Assembly: GCA_002477805.1 (NCBI GenBank) | Contig: DLKQ01000005.1 | Span: forward strand, 1 to 19,705 | DNA length: 19,705 nucleotides | Origin: Christensenella sp. UBA7584 | Lineage (GTDB): Bacteria > Bacillota > Clostridia > Christensenellales > UBA1242 | Direction: 5' to 3' | Shown here: one piece after another, positions 7,391 to 14,245 of the stretch | How the letters are laid out: every line of letters starts with the position of its first letter | Position numbering within the stretch: position 1 is the stretch's first letter | Notes under the pieces: generated by a model | The model's input: only the letters and a program-made list of their open reading frames with translations | The model's database searches: none | Told to the model about the DNA's origin: nothing | Position numbers and translations under genes: made by a program

Positions 7391-7419
7391 ATTATATAAA
7401 ATAATAAAATTTTATGCAA
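7391..7419 (-). promoter_or_regulatory. Promoter of the three-gene LOR operon
   Basis: Minus strand TTGCAT (7419-7414), 17-base spacer, TATAAT (7396-7391). The leader before the ribosome site is only about a dozen bases. Confidence 0.8.
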
Positions 7420-7592
7420 CTATTTTGATAAAAAAACTAAATTAGCATTTTCACAGCAAAAAATATTAGTGTAGAAAATTTAATTATAACTATTAAAATT
7501 GAAAATATTTATTTGTTTTATCAAATCCAAACTAAAAAAAGAAAAAAATGATAAAAATTTTTTTAAATTTCATACTAAATTTAACAAAGATA

Positions 7593-7601
7593 TGTTATAC
7601 T
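7593..7601 (+). promoter_or_regulatory. Extended -10 promoter of the lipoprotein gene
   Basis: TGT followed by TATACT (7596-7601), with no good -35 box at the expected distance. The same TGTTATACT string precedes the DEAD-box helicase gene at 19508-19516. Confidence 0.55.
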
Positions 7602-7623
7602 TAAAAATAAGGAGGAATTTTTT

Positions 7624-8268
7624 ATGACAAAAATTTTATTTAAACAAATAGCACTTTCATTTCTTTGCCTTGCTGTGATGGTTATTTCGTGCCTTGCGTT
7701 CGTTGGTTGTGGACAAAGTTATATTTCACCTTGGGGCAAAACATTTGTTGCAAGCGGGTATAATTCAGTACTAGATGACCTCATTTTTCCAGTAGATGGA
7801 AAAGATTACACCGTTAGACAGCTTGTTAAAACAAAAAAATACTATGACAAAATTGATTGGGAGCAAACTATTGGTTCTATACCATCAAACGCTGATGATG
7901 CTTTAACAAAAATTGAAGAAAAGGCAAAATCTATGCTTGACCTTGAAAAACTTCAGTCGATTAGCTTTACCTTTAGTGATGAAGCAAGCAAAAAGATAAC
8001 ATTTGATGGAAATGAATACGACCTCACACTAACCGAAGTTGAAGGACAGGTAGTTGAGTATTCATTCAAACTTGGTGATAATGAAAATGCAGAAAAAATT
8101 TCAATCCATTACTCAGCTTACGACAAGCTAAGTTACCAAACAACTGGTACAACATATCCACAATCATCATTATGCGTTAATATTAAATTTAATAGCAACA
8201 TAAGCTTATCATCTAGTGAAGCTAATGAATTATCTCTTTCAATAACTTATTCTTATAAAGTTAAATAA
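7624..8268 (+). CDS. Putative lipoprotein of unknown function
   Basis: 214 residues. The N-terminus has a basic start, a hydrophobic core (about 8-27) and two candidate lipobox cysteines: C29 in FVGCGQ, the likelier site since polar sequence follows at once, or C23 in VISC. The mature part is soluble, mixed alpha/beta, and shows no motif I recognise; a segment around 85-107 (DDALTKIEEKAKSMLDLEKLQ) is probably helical, and the C-terminal half is beta-rich with many Ser. The start is fixed by AAGGAGG at 7610-7616. The next gene, a DUF308 membrane protein, begins 14 bases after its stop, so they are co-transcribed. Short secreted proteins of this style are common in gut Bacillota but have no assigned role. 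Confidence 0.8.
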   Translation: MTKILFKQIALSFLCLAVMVISCLAFVGCGQSYISPWGKTFVASGYNSVLDDLIFPVDGKDYTVRQLVKTKKYYDKIDWEQTIGSIPSNADDALTKIEEKAKSMLDLEKLQSISFTFSDEASKKITFDGNEYDLTLTEVEGQVVEYSFKLGDNENAEKISIHYSAYDKLSYQTTGTTYPQSSLCVNIKFNSNISLSSSEANELSLSITYSYKVK

Positions 8269-8282
8269 AAAGGAAATAAATT

Positions 8283-8873
8283 ATGAACAATTTTTTTAAA
8301 CAAATTAAAGCTTTTTCACTTTTAGAAGCTTTGGTTGCAATAGTTTTTGGAATACTTTTTATTGCTTGTCCAGGCTTTACTAAACTAACAATAATTTATC
8401 TTTTTGCATCATTACTTTTAGTTGTTGGGATTGTACAGTTCATAAACTACTTTTGTTATGGAATAGAACCTTTTGGTTTTGTAAAGGGAGTTTGCAACAT
8501 TGCCCTTGGCATTATATTTTTCACCATAGCAGAAAAACTAAGTGATGCCAATATTTTTGGAGCGGTATTTGGAATTATGTTTGTTGTAAAAGGCTTGTTT
8601 TCTATGGAATGGTCTTTCACAGCAAAAAGGCTTGGAGCAAAGTATTGGTGGCTAGACACAATTTTTTCAATACTAGTATTTGCTCTTGGAATTGTCGTTT
8701 TATGCAATCCAGCGACCGAGACAATAATTTTTGCCATTCTTGGCATAACACTAATTATTGAAGCAATTATGCAAATTGTAGATACACTTGTAGTTTCAGC
8801 AAAATTAAAAAAAGCTAGAAAAACACTGAAAAGTATCTTTTATGACGAAACAAATAATGATGAAAATATTTAA
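8283..8873 (+). CDS. DUF308 / HdeD-like membrane protein
   Basis: 196 residues with six hydrophobic helices arranged as three hairpin pairs, which is the DUF308 layout. The repeated signature is visible: ALVAIVFGILFIACPGFT in the first unit and TIFSILVFALGIVVLCNPAT in the last, each with a Gly-containing helix followed by a Pro turn, and the helix IFAILGITLIIEAIMQI. E. coli HdeD, the best-known relative, supports acid resistance at high cell density; most Bacillota members are uncharacterised. The C-terminus is a short charged cytosolic tail (KLKKARKTLKS). AAAGGAA precedes the ATG. Its stop codon lies in the left arm of a terminator that partly separates it from dut. Confidence 0.85.
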   Translation: MNNFFKQIKAFSLLEALVAIVFGILFIACPGFTKLTIIYLFASLLLVVGIVQFINYFCYGIEPFGFVKGVCNIALGIIFFTIAEKLSDANIFGAVFGIMFVVKGLFSMEWSFTAKRLGAKYWWLDTIFSILVFALGIVVLCNPATETIIFAILGITLIIEAIMQIVDTLVVSAKLKKARKTLKSIFYDETNNDENI

Positions 8874-8896
8874 AGCTGGTGCTTTTCCAGCTTTTT
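8872..8896 (+). terminator. Intrinsic terminator between the DUF308 gene and dut
   Basis: Perfect 8-bp stem AAAGCTGG (8872-8879) / CCAGCTTT (8887-8894), 7-base loop, five T. It overlaps the upstream stop codon and ends a few bases before the dut ribosome site (GGAGAA at 8902-8907), so readthrough could limit dut expression. Confidence 0.8.
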
Positions 8897-8912
8897 ATTT
8901 TGGAGAACTTAT

Positions 8913-9341
8913 ATGAAAATTTATTTTAAAAAACTAAGTTACAGTGCAATAATTCCTAAAAAAATGCACCCGCTTGATGCTGGAATGGATATTTTCGCAA
9001 ACGAAGATGTAATTATTAAAACAAAAAGTTGGGGTCTAGTTAAAACTGGCATCGCTATGGAACTTCCTGATGGCTTTGAAGCACAAGTTCGTTCACGAAG
9101 TGGCCTTGCTGTAAAAAATGGTGTGTTTGTATTAAATTCCCCCGGAACTATTGACGCTGGATTCCGCGGAGAAATTGGTGTAATCCTTTGCAACCTTGGT
9201 GAAAGTGATTTTAAAGTTGTAAAAGGAAGTAGAATTGCCCAACTAGTTGTCTCAAAACTCACCGAATTTGAATACAATGAAAAGGATACACTTTCAAATT
9301 CTGACCGAGGTGAAAAAGGATTTGGTAGTAGTGGAATTTAA
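8913..9341 (+). CDS. dut: dUTP diphosphatase (trimeric dUTPase)
   Basis: 142 residues, the usual length. It hydrolyses dUTP to dUMP and pyrophosphate, keeping uracil out of DNA and supplying dUMP for thymidylate. All five motifs are present in order: 1, AGMDIFA (23-29); 2, RSRSGLA (60-66); 3, GTIDAGFRGEIGVIL (78-92) with catalytic D81; 4, RIAQLVV (107-113); 5, the glycine-rich RGEKGFGSSG (132-141) that closes over the substrate. Motif 3 has Phe84 where most family members have Tyr, a conservative change in the base-binding pocket. The start is set by TGGAGAA six bases upstream. Expression probably comes by readthrough of the terminator at 8872, since no separate promoter is visible. Confidence 0.97.
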   Translation: MKIYFKKLSYSAIIPKKMHPLDAGMDIFANEDVIIKTKSWGLVKTGIAMELPDGFEAQVRSRSGLAVKNGVFVLNSPGTIDAGFRGEIGVILCNLGESDFKVVKGSRIAQLVVSKLTEFEYNEKDTLSNSDRGEKGFGSSGI

Positions 9342-9361
9342 AATATTTTCAAAACAAAAAT

Positions 9362-9376
9362 TAAAAAATAGGAAAA
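9362..9376 (+). repeat. 15-base repeat, copy 2 of 3
   Basis: TAAAAAATAGGAAAA, identical to 3484-3498 and 13472-13486. Here, between dut and sodC, there is no matching right arm, so it is a half copy without a hairpin. Confidence 0.75.
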
Positions 9377-9413
9377 TATTTGTACAACAATTGCCTCGAA
9401 ACAATAAATAAAC

Positions 9414-9443
9414 AACACATCAAATTTTATGATGTGTTTTTTG
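9414..9443 (+). terminator. Intrinsic terminator after dut
   Basis: Perfect 9-bp stem AACACATCA (9414-9422) / TGATGTGTT (9430-9438), followed by TTTTG. Confidence 0.85.
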
Positions 9444-9622
9444 TTAGTTTAAACTGTATTAATGTTTTATTATTTTTATTTATTACTTAGTTTTTTCATT
9501 ATTGTAACACAACTTCACTTTGCTATGGAGATTTTGTCATAGACTTCTTTATAATTTGTAAAAATTATTTGGTACAAATGTCAATTTATAAAGTTTAATT
9601 TACTAACAAATTTTTACAATAC

Positions 9623-10099
9623 TCACCTACTACTTCTTATTACACCACAAGCAATACGCTTGCCCGAATTTCCTGATGGCTGAGTTGTAAAATCATCTGG
9701 CATATCGTGAATAATCACGCTTTTTCCAATAATTTCACTAACATTAAAACGGTCTGTCAAAACAGCACTTAGTGCATAGCCGTCATTAGAAAAAATCGGT
9801 GGCAAATCACCTGCGTGGTTTGGGTGAACTGTATTTTGTGGATTAAAATGATTTTTTGCACTACTAAAATCGCCATTACATTCACCTATTTCGTGAATAT
9901 GAAATGCAAAAATATTTGTTTTTGTTGCAGGCAAGCCATTTATTTCACTGAGAACTACAACACCATATGGAGTTTGATAAAATTTTACTTCCCCAACAAT
10001 TTCACCACCCCTAACATTAGCTACAGCAGTTGGTGCCTTGAGAAGATATTTTAAAATTTGATTAACGTTTTTTTGCGGTTTTGAAAAATTAAAAAGCAT
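9623..10099 (-). CDS. sodC: Cu/Zn superoxide dismutase
   Basis: 158 residues. It converts superoxide to oxygen and hydrogen peroxide. The full ligand set is present: Cu ligands H67, H69 (FHIHEIGEC) and H131, bridging H84 (HFNP), Zn ligands H92, H95 and D98 (VHPNHAGDLP). The structural disulfide pair C74/C151 and the active-site arginine R148 in GKRIACGV are also there. No signal peptide or lipobox is visible: the N-terminus MLFNFSKPQKNVNQIL is polar, which is unusual because most bacterial SodC proteins are periplasmic or surface anchored. TCTCC-complement site (GGAG) lies just upstream of ATG on the minus strand. It converges on dut. The protein is probably cytosolic unless an unmarked export route exists. 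Confidence 0.93.
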   Translation of the reverse strand: MLFNFSKPQKNVNQILKYLLKAPTAVANVRGGEIVGEVKFYQTPYGVVVLSEINGLPATKTNIFAFHIHEIGECNGDFSSAKNHFNPQNTVHPNHAGDLPPIFSNDGYALSAVLTDRFNVSEIIGKSVIIHDMPDDFTTQPSGNSGKRIACGVIRSSR

Positions 10100-10109
10100 A
10101 TTTTTTCTC

Positions 10110-10420
10110 CTTTAAAAAACATATATGCAAAAAATTTGTCTTGTGTTACATACTTGAAACCAATTTGCATATTTAAAACGAGCTATAATTTTCATATTAT
10201 AAATGTTTTTAAATTTTAAAATGAACATAGTTAATATTACTGCTATATGTTTTTACTTTGTGATACTCATAGTTCCAAGTACTAAGCAAAACTAAAATTG
10301 TTTTCCGATTAGTTTTTCATTTTATATTTGTTAAACTCAAAACAAATATCTCATAAAAGAGAAAATTAAATCTACTCATCGGTAAACCCAAACAAAACAA
10401 CCAGAGGTGGTTTTATACTA
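10110..10420. other. About 310 bases without a gene
   Basis: AT-rich region upstream of sodC and downstream of the zinc-ribbon gene. Apart from the terminators at its right side I find no ORF or RNA. The sodC promoter must be here but no box pair stands out. Confidence 0.4.
10396..10414 (-). terminator. Weak hairpin downstream of the zinc-ribbon gene
   Basis: AACCA/TGGTT (10398-10402 with 10408-10412) around a 4-base loop; on the minus strand it runs into GTTTTGTTT. Its right flank GAGGTGGTTTTAT (10404-10416) is identical to 3421-3433. Confidence 0.35.
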
Positions 10421-10450
10421 CAAAAAAGAAAGCACATAAAATGCTTTCTT
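10420..10450 (-). terminator. Intrinsic terminator of the kinase/zinc-ribbon transcript
   Basis: Perfect 9-bp inverted repeat AAGAAAGCA (10426-10434) / TGCTTTCTT (10442-10450). On the minus strand the stem is followed by TTTTG, seven bases past the zinc-ribbon stop codon. Confidence 0.85.
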
Positions 10451-10456
10451 GTAATT

Positions 10457-10609
10457 TTATTTTTCGTTTTGAGTAAATTCATTGTTACTACATCGTGGAC
10501 AAGGAGGCAATTTATCGCCACTTCCAATATCAACCCTTTCTCCGCAGTTTGTGCAGTAATATGCACCTTCTTCTGGCTTTTCACCTGTTTTGTAAATTTT
10601 TTCTTCCAT
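10457..10609 (-). CDS. Small zinc-ribbon protein
   Basis: 50 residues, ATG at 10609 behind a perfect AAGGAGG. The sequence MEEKIYKTGEKPEEGAYYC continues to two CxxC knuckles: C19-T-N-C22 and C37-P-R-C40, with the typical LPPCPRC second knuckle. This is the layout of the zinc ribbon-containing family (DUF1451-like; G-x-Y-x-C-x-x-C-G ... LPPCP-x-C). The four cysteines should bind one zinc or iron. Nothing in it points to a specific target; such short ribbons may bind nucleic acid or be electron carriers if iron-loaded. It begins 52 bases after the HipA-like kinase stop on the same strand and is followed by a strong terminator, so the two are probably co-transcribed. Confidence 0.85.
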   Translation of the reverse strand: MEEKIYKTGEKPEEGAYYCTNCGERVDIGSGDKLPPCPRCSNNEFTQNEK

Positions 10610-10661
10610 AAAATCCTCCTTAAATTTACAAAACTAGTTTGTGCTATTTTTATAGTCTTAT

Positions 10662-11756
10662 TCATCTAACTAATGCTTTTTCCGCTTTTTCTTTTTTCAT
10701 ATTTTTAATTCTTGAATCCAAATAGTATATACCATCAACATATGCATCTGAAAAGCTTCTCCAATAATTTTTAACTTTTACTTCTGGACTCTTTTTTTCA
10801 CAATCTTGAAGAATCTTCTTATACTCATTGCTATGTTGAAATGCCTTAATTTGTTTGTAAAATGCTCCAATTTTTGTATTAGGGTTTGCAAGCATTTCTA
10901 TCTGCCTATCGCTAAAACACATTCTTTGATTTGCCAAAAGGTAATAATGATAATTAATTTTATCCTCAATTGTGTTATTAAATCTAGCACACATTCCATT
11001 GTCGTACATTGGAGCAAGTCTAAGTTTTCCGTCTTTGATTAGAACACTAATATTAGTGTCGTTACGGTCATACTGCCCAGTTATTGCATCGACAAGTGCC
11101 ATTTGCATAAGTTTAAACTCAATATCATCAACAATTTTTAAATGATTTTGCTCCGCATAATCCTCAATAATTTTTTTATATTCTTCAATATCTATAAGAT
11201 TTTTGTAAAAAAGTGAATTAGAAATTTCCCTTGATACTTTTCCTAAAATAAAAGCTTTAGATGATGAAGAAATTTCAATAAACTTTGAACAATCAACTAA
11301 ATGCCTCCTTATATCAGAAATAAGATATAATTTATCCAAAAAAGAAAGTTCGCCAAAAATTTTTTGACTTTTTATAGGAAAAGCCCAAAACAATGCTTTG
11401 TTTATCTCCTTTTCATATGGTAAAAATTTTTTTATCACACATTGGTTTGCAAGTTGATTTAGACTCAATACCTCTTCTTCATCGCTTGCAAAATTTTTTA
11501 TTAGGACGCCAAAGTGAGTACGACCAAAATTGTTGTTTGTAGCATATTCACATTCTACACAAGGTACATCAAGCGCTTTACATATATCTGCGACAATAAT
11601 TTCGCCAACCAAAACCCCCTCATCGCCCTCATAAGGAGAATATTTAAAAAATTTTCTCTCCCCACCTATATTCACCCACTTGGAATTATTATAGTGACGA
11701 CCTCTTCTTTTTGGAAAATTAAATGTATAAAATTTTTTATTACCTGTATTTTCCAT
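10662..11756 (-). CDS. HipA/CtkA-like protein kinase, no HipB partner
   Basis: 364 residues with the start at 11756 (MENTGNKKFYTF). AAGGA lies seven bases upstream, and the promoter at 11785-11813 covers the longer candidate starts, which rules them out. The HipA-fold features are: a strand KWVNIGGERKFFKY (about 26-39) giving the ATP-binding lysine, the helix GEIIVADICKALDVP (about 51-65), the catalytic loop DAITGQYDRNDTNI with D230 and N235, and the metal-binding Asp252 in LRLAPMYDNG. The D...N and second D spacings match E. coli HipA (D309, N314, D332). HipA phosphorylates a tRNA synthetase and causes persistence; CtkA is a secreted Helicobacter kinase. No HTH antitoxin lies beside it, so it is either a CtkA-like stand-alone kinase or controlled elsewhere. 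A zinc-ribbon gene follows. Confidence 0.8.
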   Translation of the reverse strand: MENTGNKKFYTFNFPKRRGRHYNNSKWVNIGGERKFFKYSPYEGDEGVLVGEIIVADICKALDVPCVECEYATNNNFGRTHFGVLIKNFASDEEEVLSLNQLANQCVIKKFLPYEKEINKALFWAFPIKSQKIFGELSFLDKLYLISDIRRHLVDCSKFIEISSSSKAFILGKVSREISNSLFYKNLIDIEEYKKIIEDYAEQNHLKIVDDIEFKLMQMALVDAITGQYDRNDTNISVLIKDGKLRLAPMYDNGMCARFNNTIEDKINYHYYLLANQRMCFSDRQIEMLANPNTKIGAFYKQIKAFQHSNEYKKILQDCEKKSPEVKVKNYWRSFSDAYVDGIYYLDSRIKNMKKEKAEKALVR

Positions 11757-11784
11757 TATTTTTCCTTCAATTTTATCTAAAAAC

Positions 11785-11813
11785 ATTATAACATTTTTTC
11801 TTAAAAAGGTCAA
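11785..11813 (-). promoter_or_regulatory. Promoter of the HipA-like kinase gene
   Basis: Minus strand TTGACC (11813-11808), 17-base spacer, TATAAT (11790-11785), with TGT just before the -10. It decides the kinase start codon. Confidence 0.85.
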
Positions 11814-11842
11814 TAAATTTGCTTTATTTTTATAGAAATAAA

Positions 11843-11851
11843 TGATATACT
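11843..11851 (+). promoter_or_regulatory. Extended -10 promoter, divergent from the kinase
   Basis: TGA followed by TATACT (11846-11851); no strong -35. It would drive the 16-codon frame at 11874 and perhaps the alcohol dehydrogenase. Confidence 0.45.
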
Positions 11852-11873
11852 AAATATTATAAAGGAACAAACA

Positions 11874-11924
11874 ATGCCTGTATTAAAAATGTATCATATT
11901 AATGCAAATTTTATCAAAACATAA
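11874..11924 (+). CDS. Possible 16-codon leader peptide
   Basis: ATG at 11874 behind AAAGGAA, about 25 bases downstream of a -10 box. The product is MPVLKMYHINANFIKT. It ends 134 bases before the iron alcohol dehydrogenase. No amino-acid run or terminator hairpin of a classical attenuator is seen, so a role is guesswork; it may be chance. Confidence 0.25.
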   Translation: MPVLKMYHINANFIKT

Positions 11925-12058
11925 ATTATATATTGTCTTTCCTTAATATAAGCTCACATTTTTATTCAACAAAACTTTTTTGTATAAAGAAAAATATATT
12001 TCTGTGATTATAAGGCTTACATACCATATTAACTAACAAATAAAAAGAGAGGAAAATT

Positions 12059-13258
12059 ATGAATAAATTTTTTTGCAGAATTTATCAAAAAATTATGAAA
12101 TTTGCGATGCACTTTTTACCTTGGCGAGAACCAATCTTGCTTGAAGGGGAAAATTCTGTTTGCGAAATTCCAGAAATTTTTAGGTCAAAAGGGATAGACT
12201 CTGTTTTACTCGTTTCAGATAAAGGTATAACTTCTAAAGGTCTTCACGAGTCAACGCTAAAAGCTTTTAAACAAACTGGAATAAAGTGCACAGTTTATGA
12301 TGAAACAATACCAAATCCAACGATAGACAATATTGAAGAAGGTCTCAACCTTTATCACAAAAATAATTGCAAAGGAATAGTTGCTATTGGTGGAGGCTCA
12401 CCTATGGATTGTGCAAAAGGTATAGGTGCAAGAGTAGGAAACCCTAACAAAACAATTGCCGAGATGCGTGGAATACTAAAAGTAAGACGCAAAATGCCAA
12501 CTTTTGTTGCAGTTCCAACGACAGCAGGCACAGGTAGCGAAACAACACTTGCAGCAGTAATAACAGATAGCACAACGCACGAAAAATACGCACTAAACGA
12601 CCCTGATTTAATTCCAAATTATGCAATTTTAGACCCTACACTTACTTTATCTCTTCCACCATTTTATACTGCAACTACAGGTTTAGATGCACTCACACAC
12701 GCAATTGAAGCGTATATCGGTAATAGCAATACAAAGAAAACAAAAAAATGTGCTGAAGAAGCAACAAAGCTTATATTTGAAAATTTAATAAAAGCCTATG
12801 AAAATGGTAGCGACATTGTTGCAAGAGAAAATATGCAACGAGCATCATTTCTAGCTGGGGTAGCATTCACTCGAGCTTATGTCGGAAATGTTCACGCAAT
12901 AGCACATACTTTGGGTGGAGAATACCAAACACCTCACGGACTTGCAAATGCTATTATTCTCCCCTATGTTCTTGAATATTACGGCTCTTCTATCTACAAA
13001 AAAATATTTAAACTATGTGAAAAATGCGGATTTTTCCCTGAAACAAAATCGCCAAAAGAGAAAACAGAAAAATTCATTGAATCAATTAAAAAGCTAAACA
13101 GTCACTTTGAACTCGGAAACAAAATTCAAAGTCTAAAAAAAGAGGATATTCCAAAACTAGTAAAAAGAGCAATGAAAGAAGCAAATCCTTTATATCCAGT
13201 TCCAAAGATTTTTGATTTTAAATATTTTGAAAATATTTATGAAAAACTTTTAGCATAA
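12059..13258 (+). CDS. Iron-containing alcohol dehydrogenase
   Basis: 399 residues. Group III NAD(P)-dependent alcohol dehydrogenase that interconverts alcohols and aldehydes or ketones, in the fermentative part of metabolism. The nucleotide-binding GGGSPMDCAKGIG is at 111-123, the family signature region covers 150-165 (VAVPTTAGTGSE), and all four metal ligands align with E. coli FucO: D210 and H214 (GLDALTHAIEAY), H279 (VHAIAH) and H293 (TPHGLAN). A polar/hydrophobic extension of about 20 residues precedes the core. Substrate cannot be read from the sequence; butanol, ethanol and 1,3-propanediol enzymes share these motifs. GAGAGGAAAA precedes ATG. It is monocistronic, ended by the terminator at 13293. 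Confidence 0.95.
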   Translation: MNKFFCRIYQKIMKFAMHFLPWREPILLEGENSVCEIPEIFRSKGIDSVLLVSDKGITSKGLHESTLKAFKQTGIKCTVYDETIPNPTIDNIEEGLNLYHKNNCKGIVAIGGGSPMDCAKGIGARVGNPNKTIAEMRGILKVRRKMPTFVAVPTTAGTGSETTLAAVITDSTTHEKYALNDPDLIPNYAILDPTLTLSLPPFYTATTGLDALTHAIEAYIGNSNTKKTKKCAEEATKLIFENLIKAYENGSDIVARENMQRASFLAGVAFTRAYVGNVHAIAHTLGGEYQTPHGLANAIILPYVLEYYGSSIYKKIFKLCEKCGFFPETKSPKEKTEKFIESIKKLNSHFELGNKIQSLKKEDIPKLVKRAMKEANPLYPVPKIFDFKYFENIYEKLLA

Positions 13259-13292
13259 AATTGTAATTTAAAACTATATAATTCAACTTTAC

Positions 13293-13322
13293 AAAGAATA
13301 CCTATCAGGTATTCTTTTATTT
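13293..13322 (+). terminator. Intrinsic terminator after the alcohol dehydrogenase
   Basis: Perfect 10-bp stem AAAGAATACC (13293-13302) / GGTATTCTTT (13308-13317), loop TATCA, T-rich tail. Confidence 0.9.
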
Positions 13323-13471
13323 AAAAGTATTCACTTGTTATTTTAAACTAAAATATATAAAGATTATATAAAGATATACAAGCAAAATGTCATATGATAA
13401 AAAAACCAACTAATTAGACCAAGTAAAAAATATTACAAAAAATTATGATTTAATTTTTTTGAGTAAAAAGT

Positions 13472-13486
13472 TAAAAAATAGGAAAA
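13472..13486 (+). repeat. 15-base repeat, copy 3 of 3
   Basis: TAAAAAATAGGAAAA, as at 3484 and 9362. Upstream it shares AAAAAG with copy 1. Here it makes the left arm of a perfect hairpin. Confidence 0.85.
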
Positions 13487-13502
13487 CTAAGTTCCTATTT
13501 TT
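13474..13502 (-). terminator. Bidirectional terminator, alcohol dehydrogenase/membrane protein junction
   Basis: Perfect 11-bp stem AAAAATAGGAA (13474-13484) / TTCCTATTTTT (13492-13502), 7-base loop. On the minus strand it lies 23 bases past the stop of the gene at 13526 and runs into a T-rich stretch. Confidence 0.8.
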
Positions 13503-13525
13503 CCATTATTTTAAATTAAAATAGT

Positions 13526-14146
13526 TTAATTACTAGTTTTGTTTTTTGTTTTTCTACTTTTTTTCTTTTGCATTTGTACAGCGTGCATTTCTACAAATTT
13601 TCTTGCTTCTTCAGACAGATTTTCATACTTTAACACTTCATTTTTATCTGGCAATGTTTTTGCTAAATAAAATTTCATTGAGGCAATTGTGACTACACTA
13701 ATTACACCTAAAATTAGTAGAAGTATGCTTACTATGCCAATATAAAAGAAAAAGCAAATAACAAACAAAACAAAAAATACAGCATATAATATAGCCATAG
13801 AAATTAGGCTCACTTTGGACTCCAAAAACAAAATTGGATTTTTGCTAATTTTTAAAATTTGAACACCTGAAATTGTGGCAATAATCCCGAAACTTACAAA
13901 GACTGCGCCGATACAAATTGCATAAATAACTGAAAACGCACCACTTCCTTCATTAATTCCAAAAACTTTTGAAAATGTATTTATGAGTGTATCATTTTCA
14001 CAAACATAGCCTAAAAGAAGTCCAAAATATAAAAGCGAAAACAATATAAATGCTACTCCTATAGACAGCTCAACAATGCCTGAAATTTTCATAATTCTAC
14101 GTTTCTTTTCTTCAATCCCAAAACTTTCAAAATTCACAGTTAGCAT
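13526..14146 (-). CDS. Four-TM membrane protein of unknown function
   Basis: 206 residues from the ATG at 14146 (MLTVNFESFGIEEKKRRIMK). AAAGAGGTG sits just upstream, and the longer frame's ATG at 14173 lies inside the promoter spacer. A short basic cytosolic start is followed by hydrophobic helices at about 22-46, 70-95, 110-130 and 133-157, then a charged tail ending in a Lys/Arg-rich segment (QKKKSRKTKNK). The TMs come as two pairs. No family recognised. It is divergent from the VanZ-like gene and convergent with the alcohol dehydrogenase. Confidence 0.8.
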   Translation of the reverse strand: MLTVNFESFGIEEKKRRIMKISGIVELSIGVAFILFSLLYFGLLLGYVCENDTLINTFSKVFGINEGSGAFSVIYAICIGAVFVSFGIIATISGVQILKISKNPILFLESKVSLISMAILYAVFFVLFVICFFFYIGIVSILLLILGVISVVTIASMKFYLAKTLPDKNEVLKYENLSEEARKFVEMHAVQMQKKKSRKTKNKTSN

Positions 14147-14159
14147 ACAAACACCTCTT

Positions 14160-14187
14160 TTTATATAATACATTTTTTAATAGACAA
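14160..14187 (-). promoter_or_regulatory. Promoter of the four-TM gene, overlapping the vanZ-like promoter
   Basis: Minus strand TTGTCT (14187-14182), 16-base spacer, TATAAA (14165-14160). The -35 box is shared, on opposite strands, with the plus promoter. Confidence 0.55.
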
Positions 14188-14209
14188 AAGCAAGCATATT
14201 TGATATAAT
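14181..14209 (+). promoter_or_regulatory. Promoter of the VanZ-like gene
   Basis: TAGACA (14181-14186), 17-base spacer, TATAAT (14204-14209) with TGA before it. Confidence 0.75.
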
Positions 14210-14245
14210 TTAACAAGTTTTATAAAATTTTTAGGAAGGTATAAA

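Noticed and set aside
10372..10665. 97-residue minus-strand frame and 66-residue plus-strand frame over the zinc-ribbon gene
   Set aside because: Both overlap the well-supported 50-residue zinc-ribbon frame, lack ribosome sites and read through its terminator.
11757..11813. Longer N-terminus of the HipA-like kinase
   Set aside because: The extra codons lie in the -35 and -10 boxes of its promoter.
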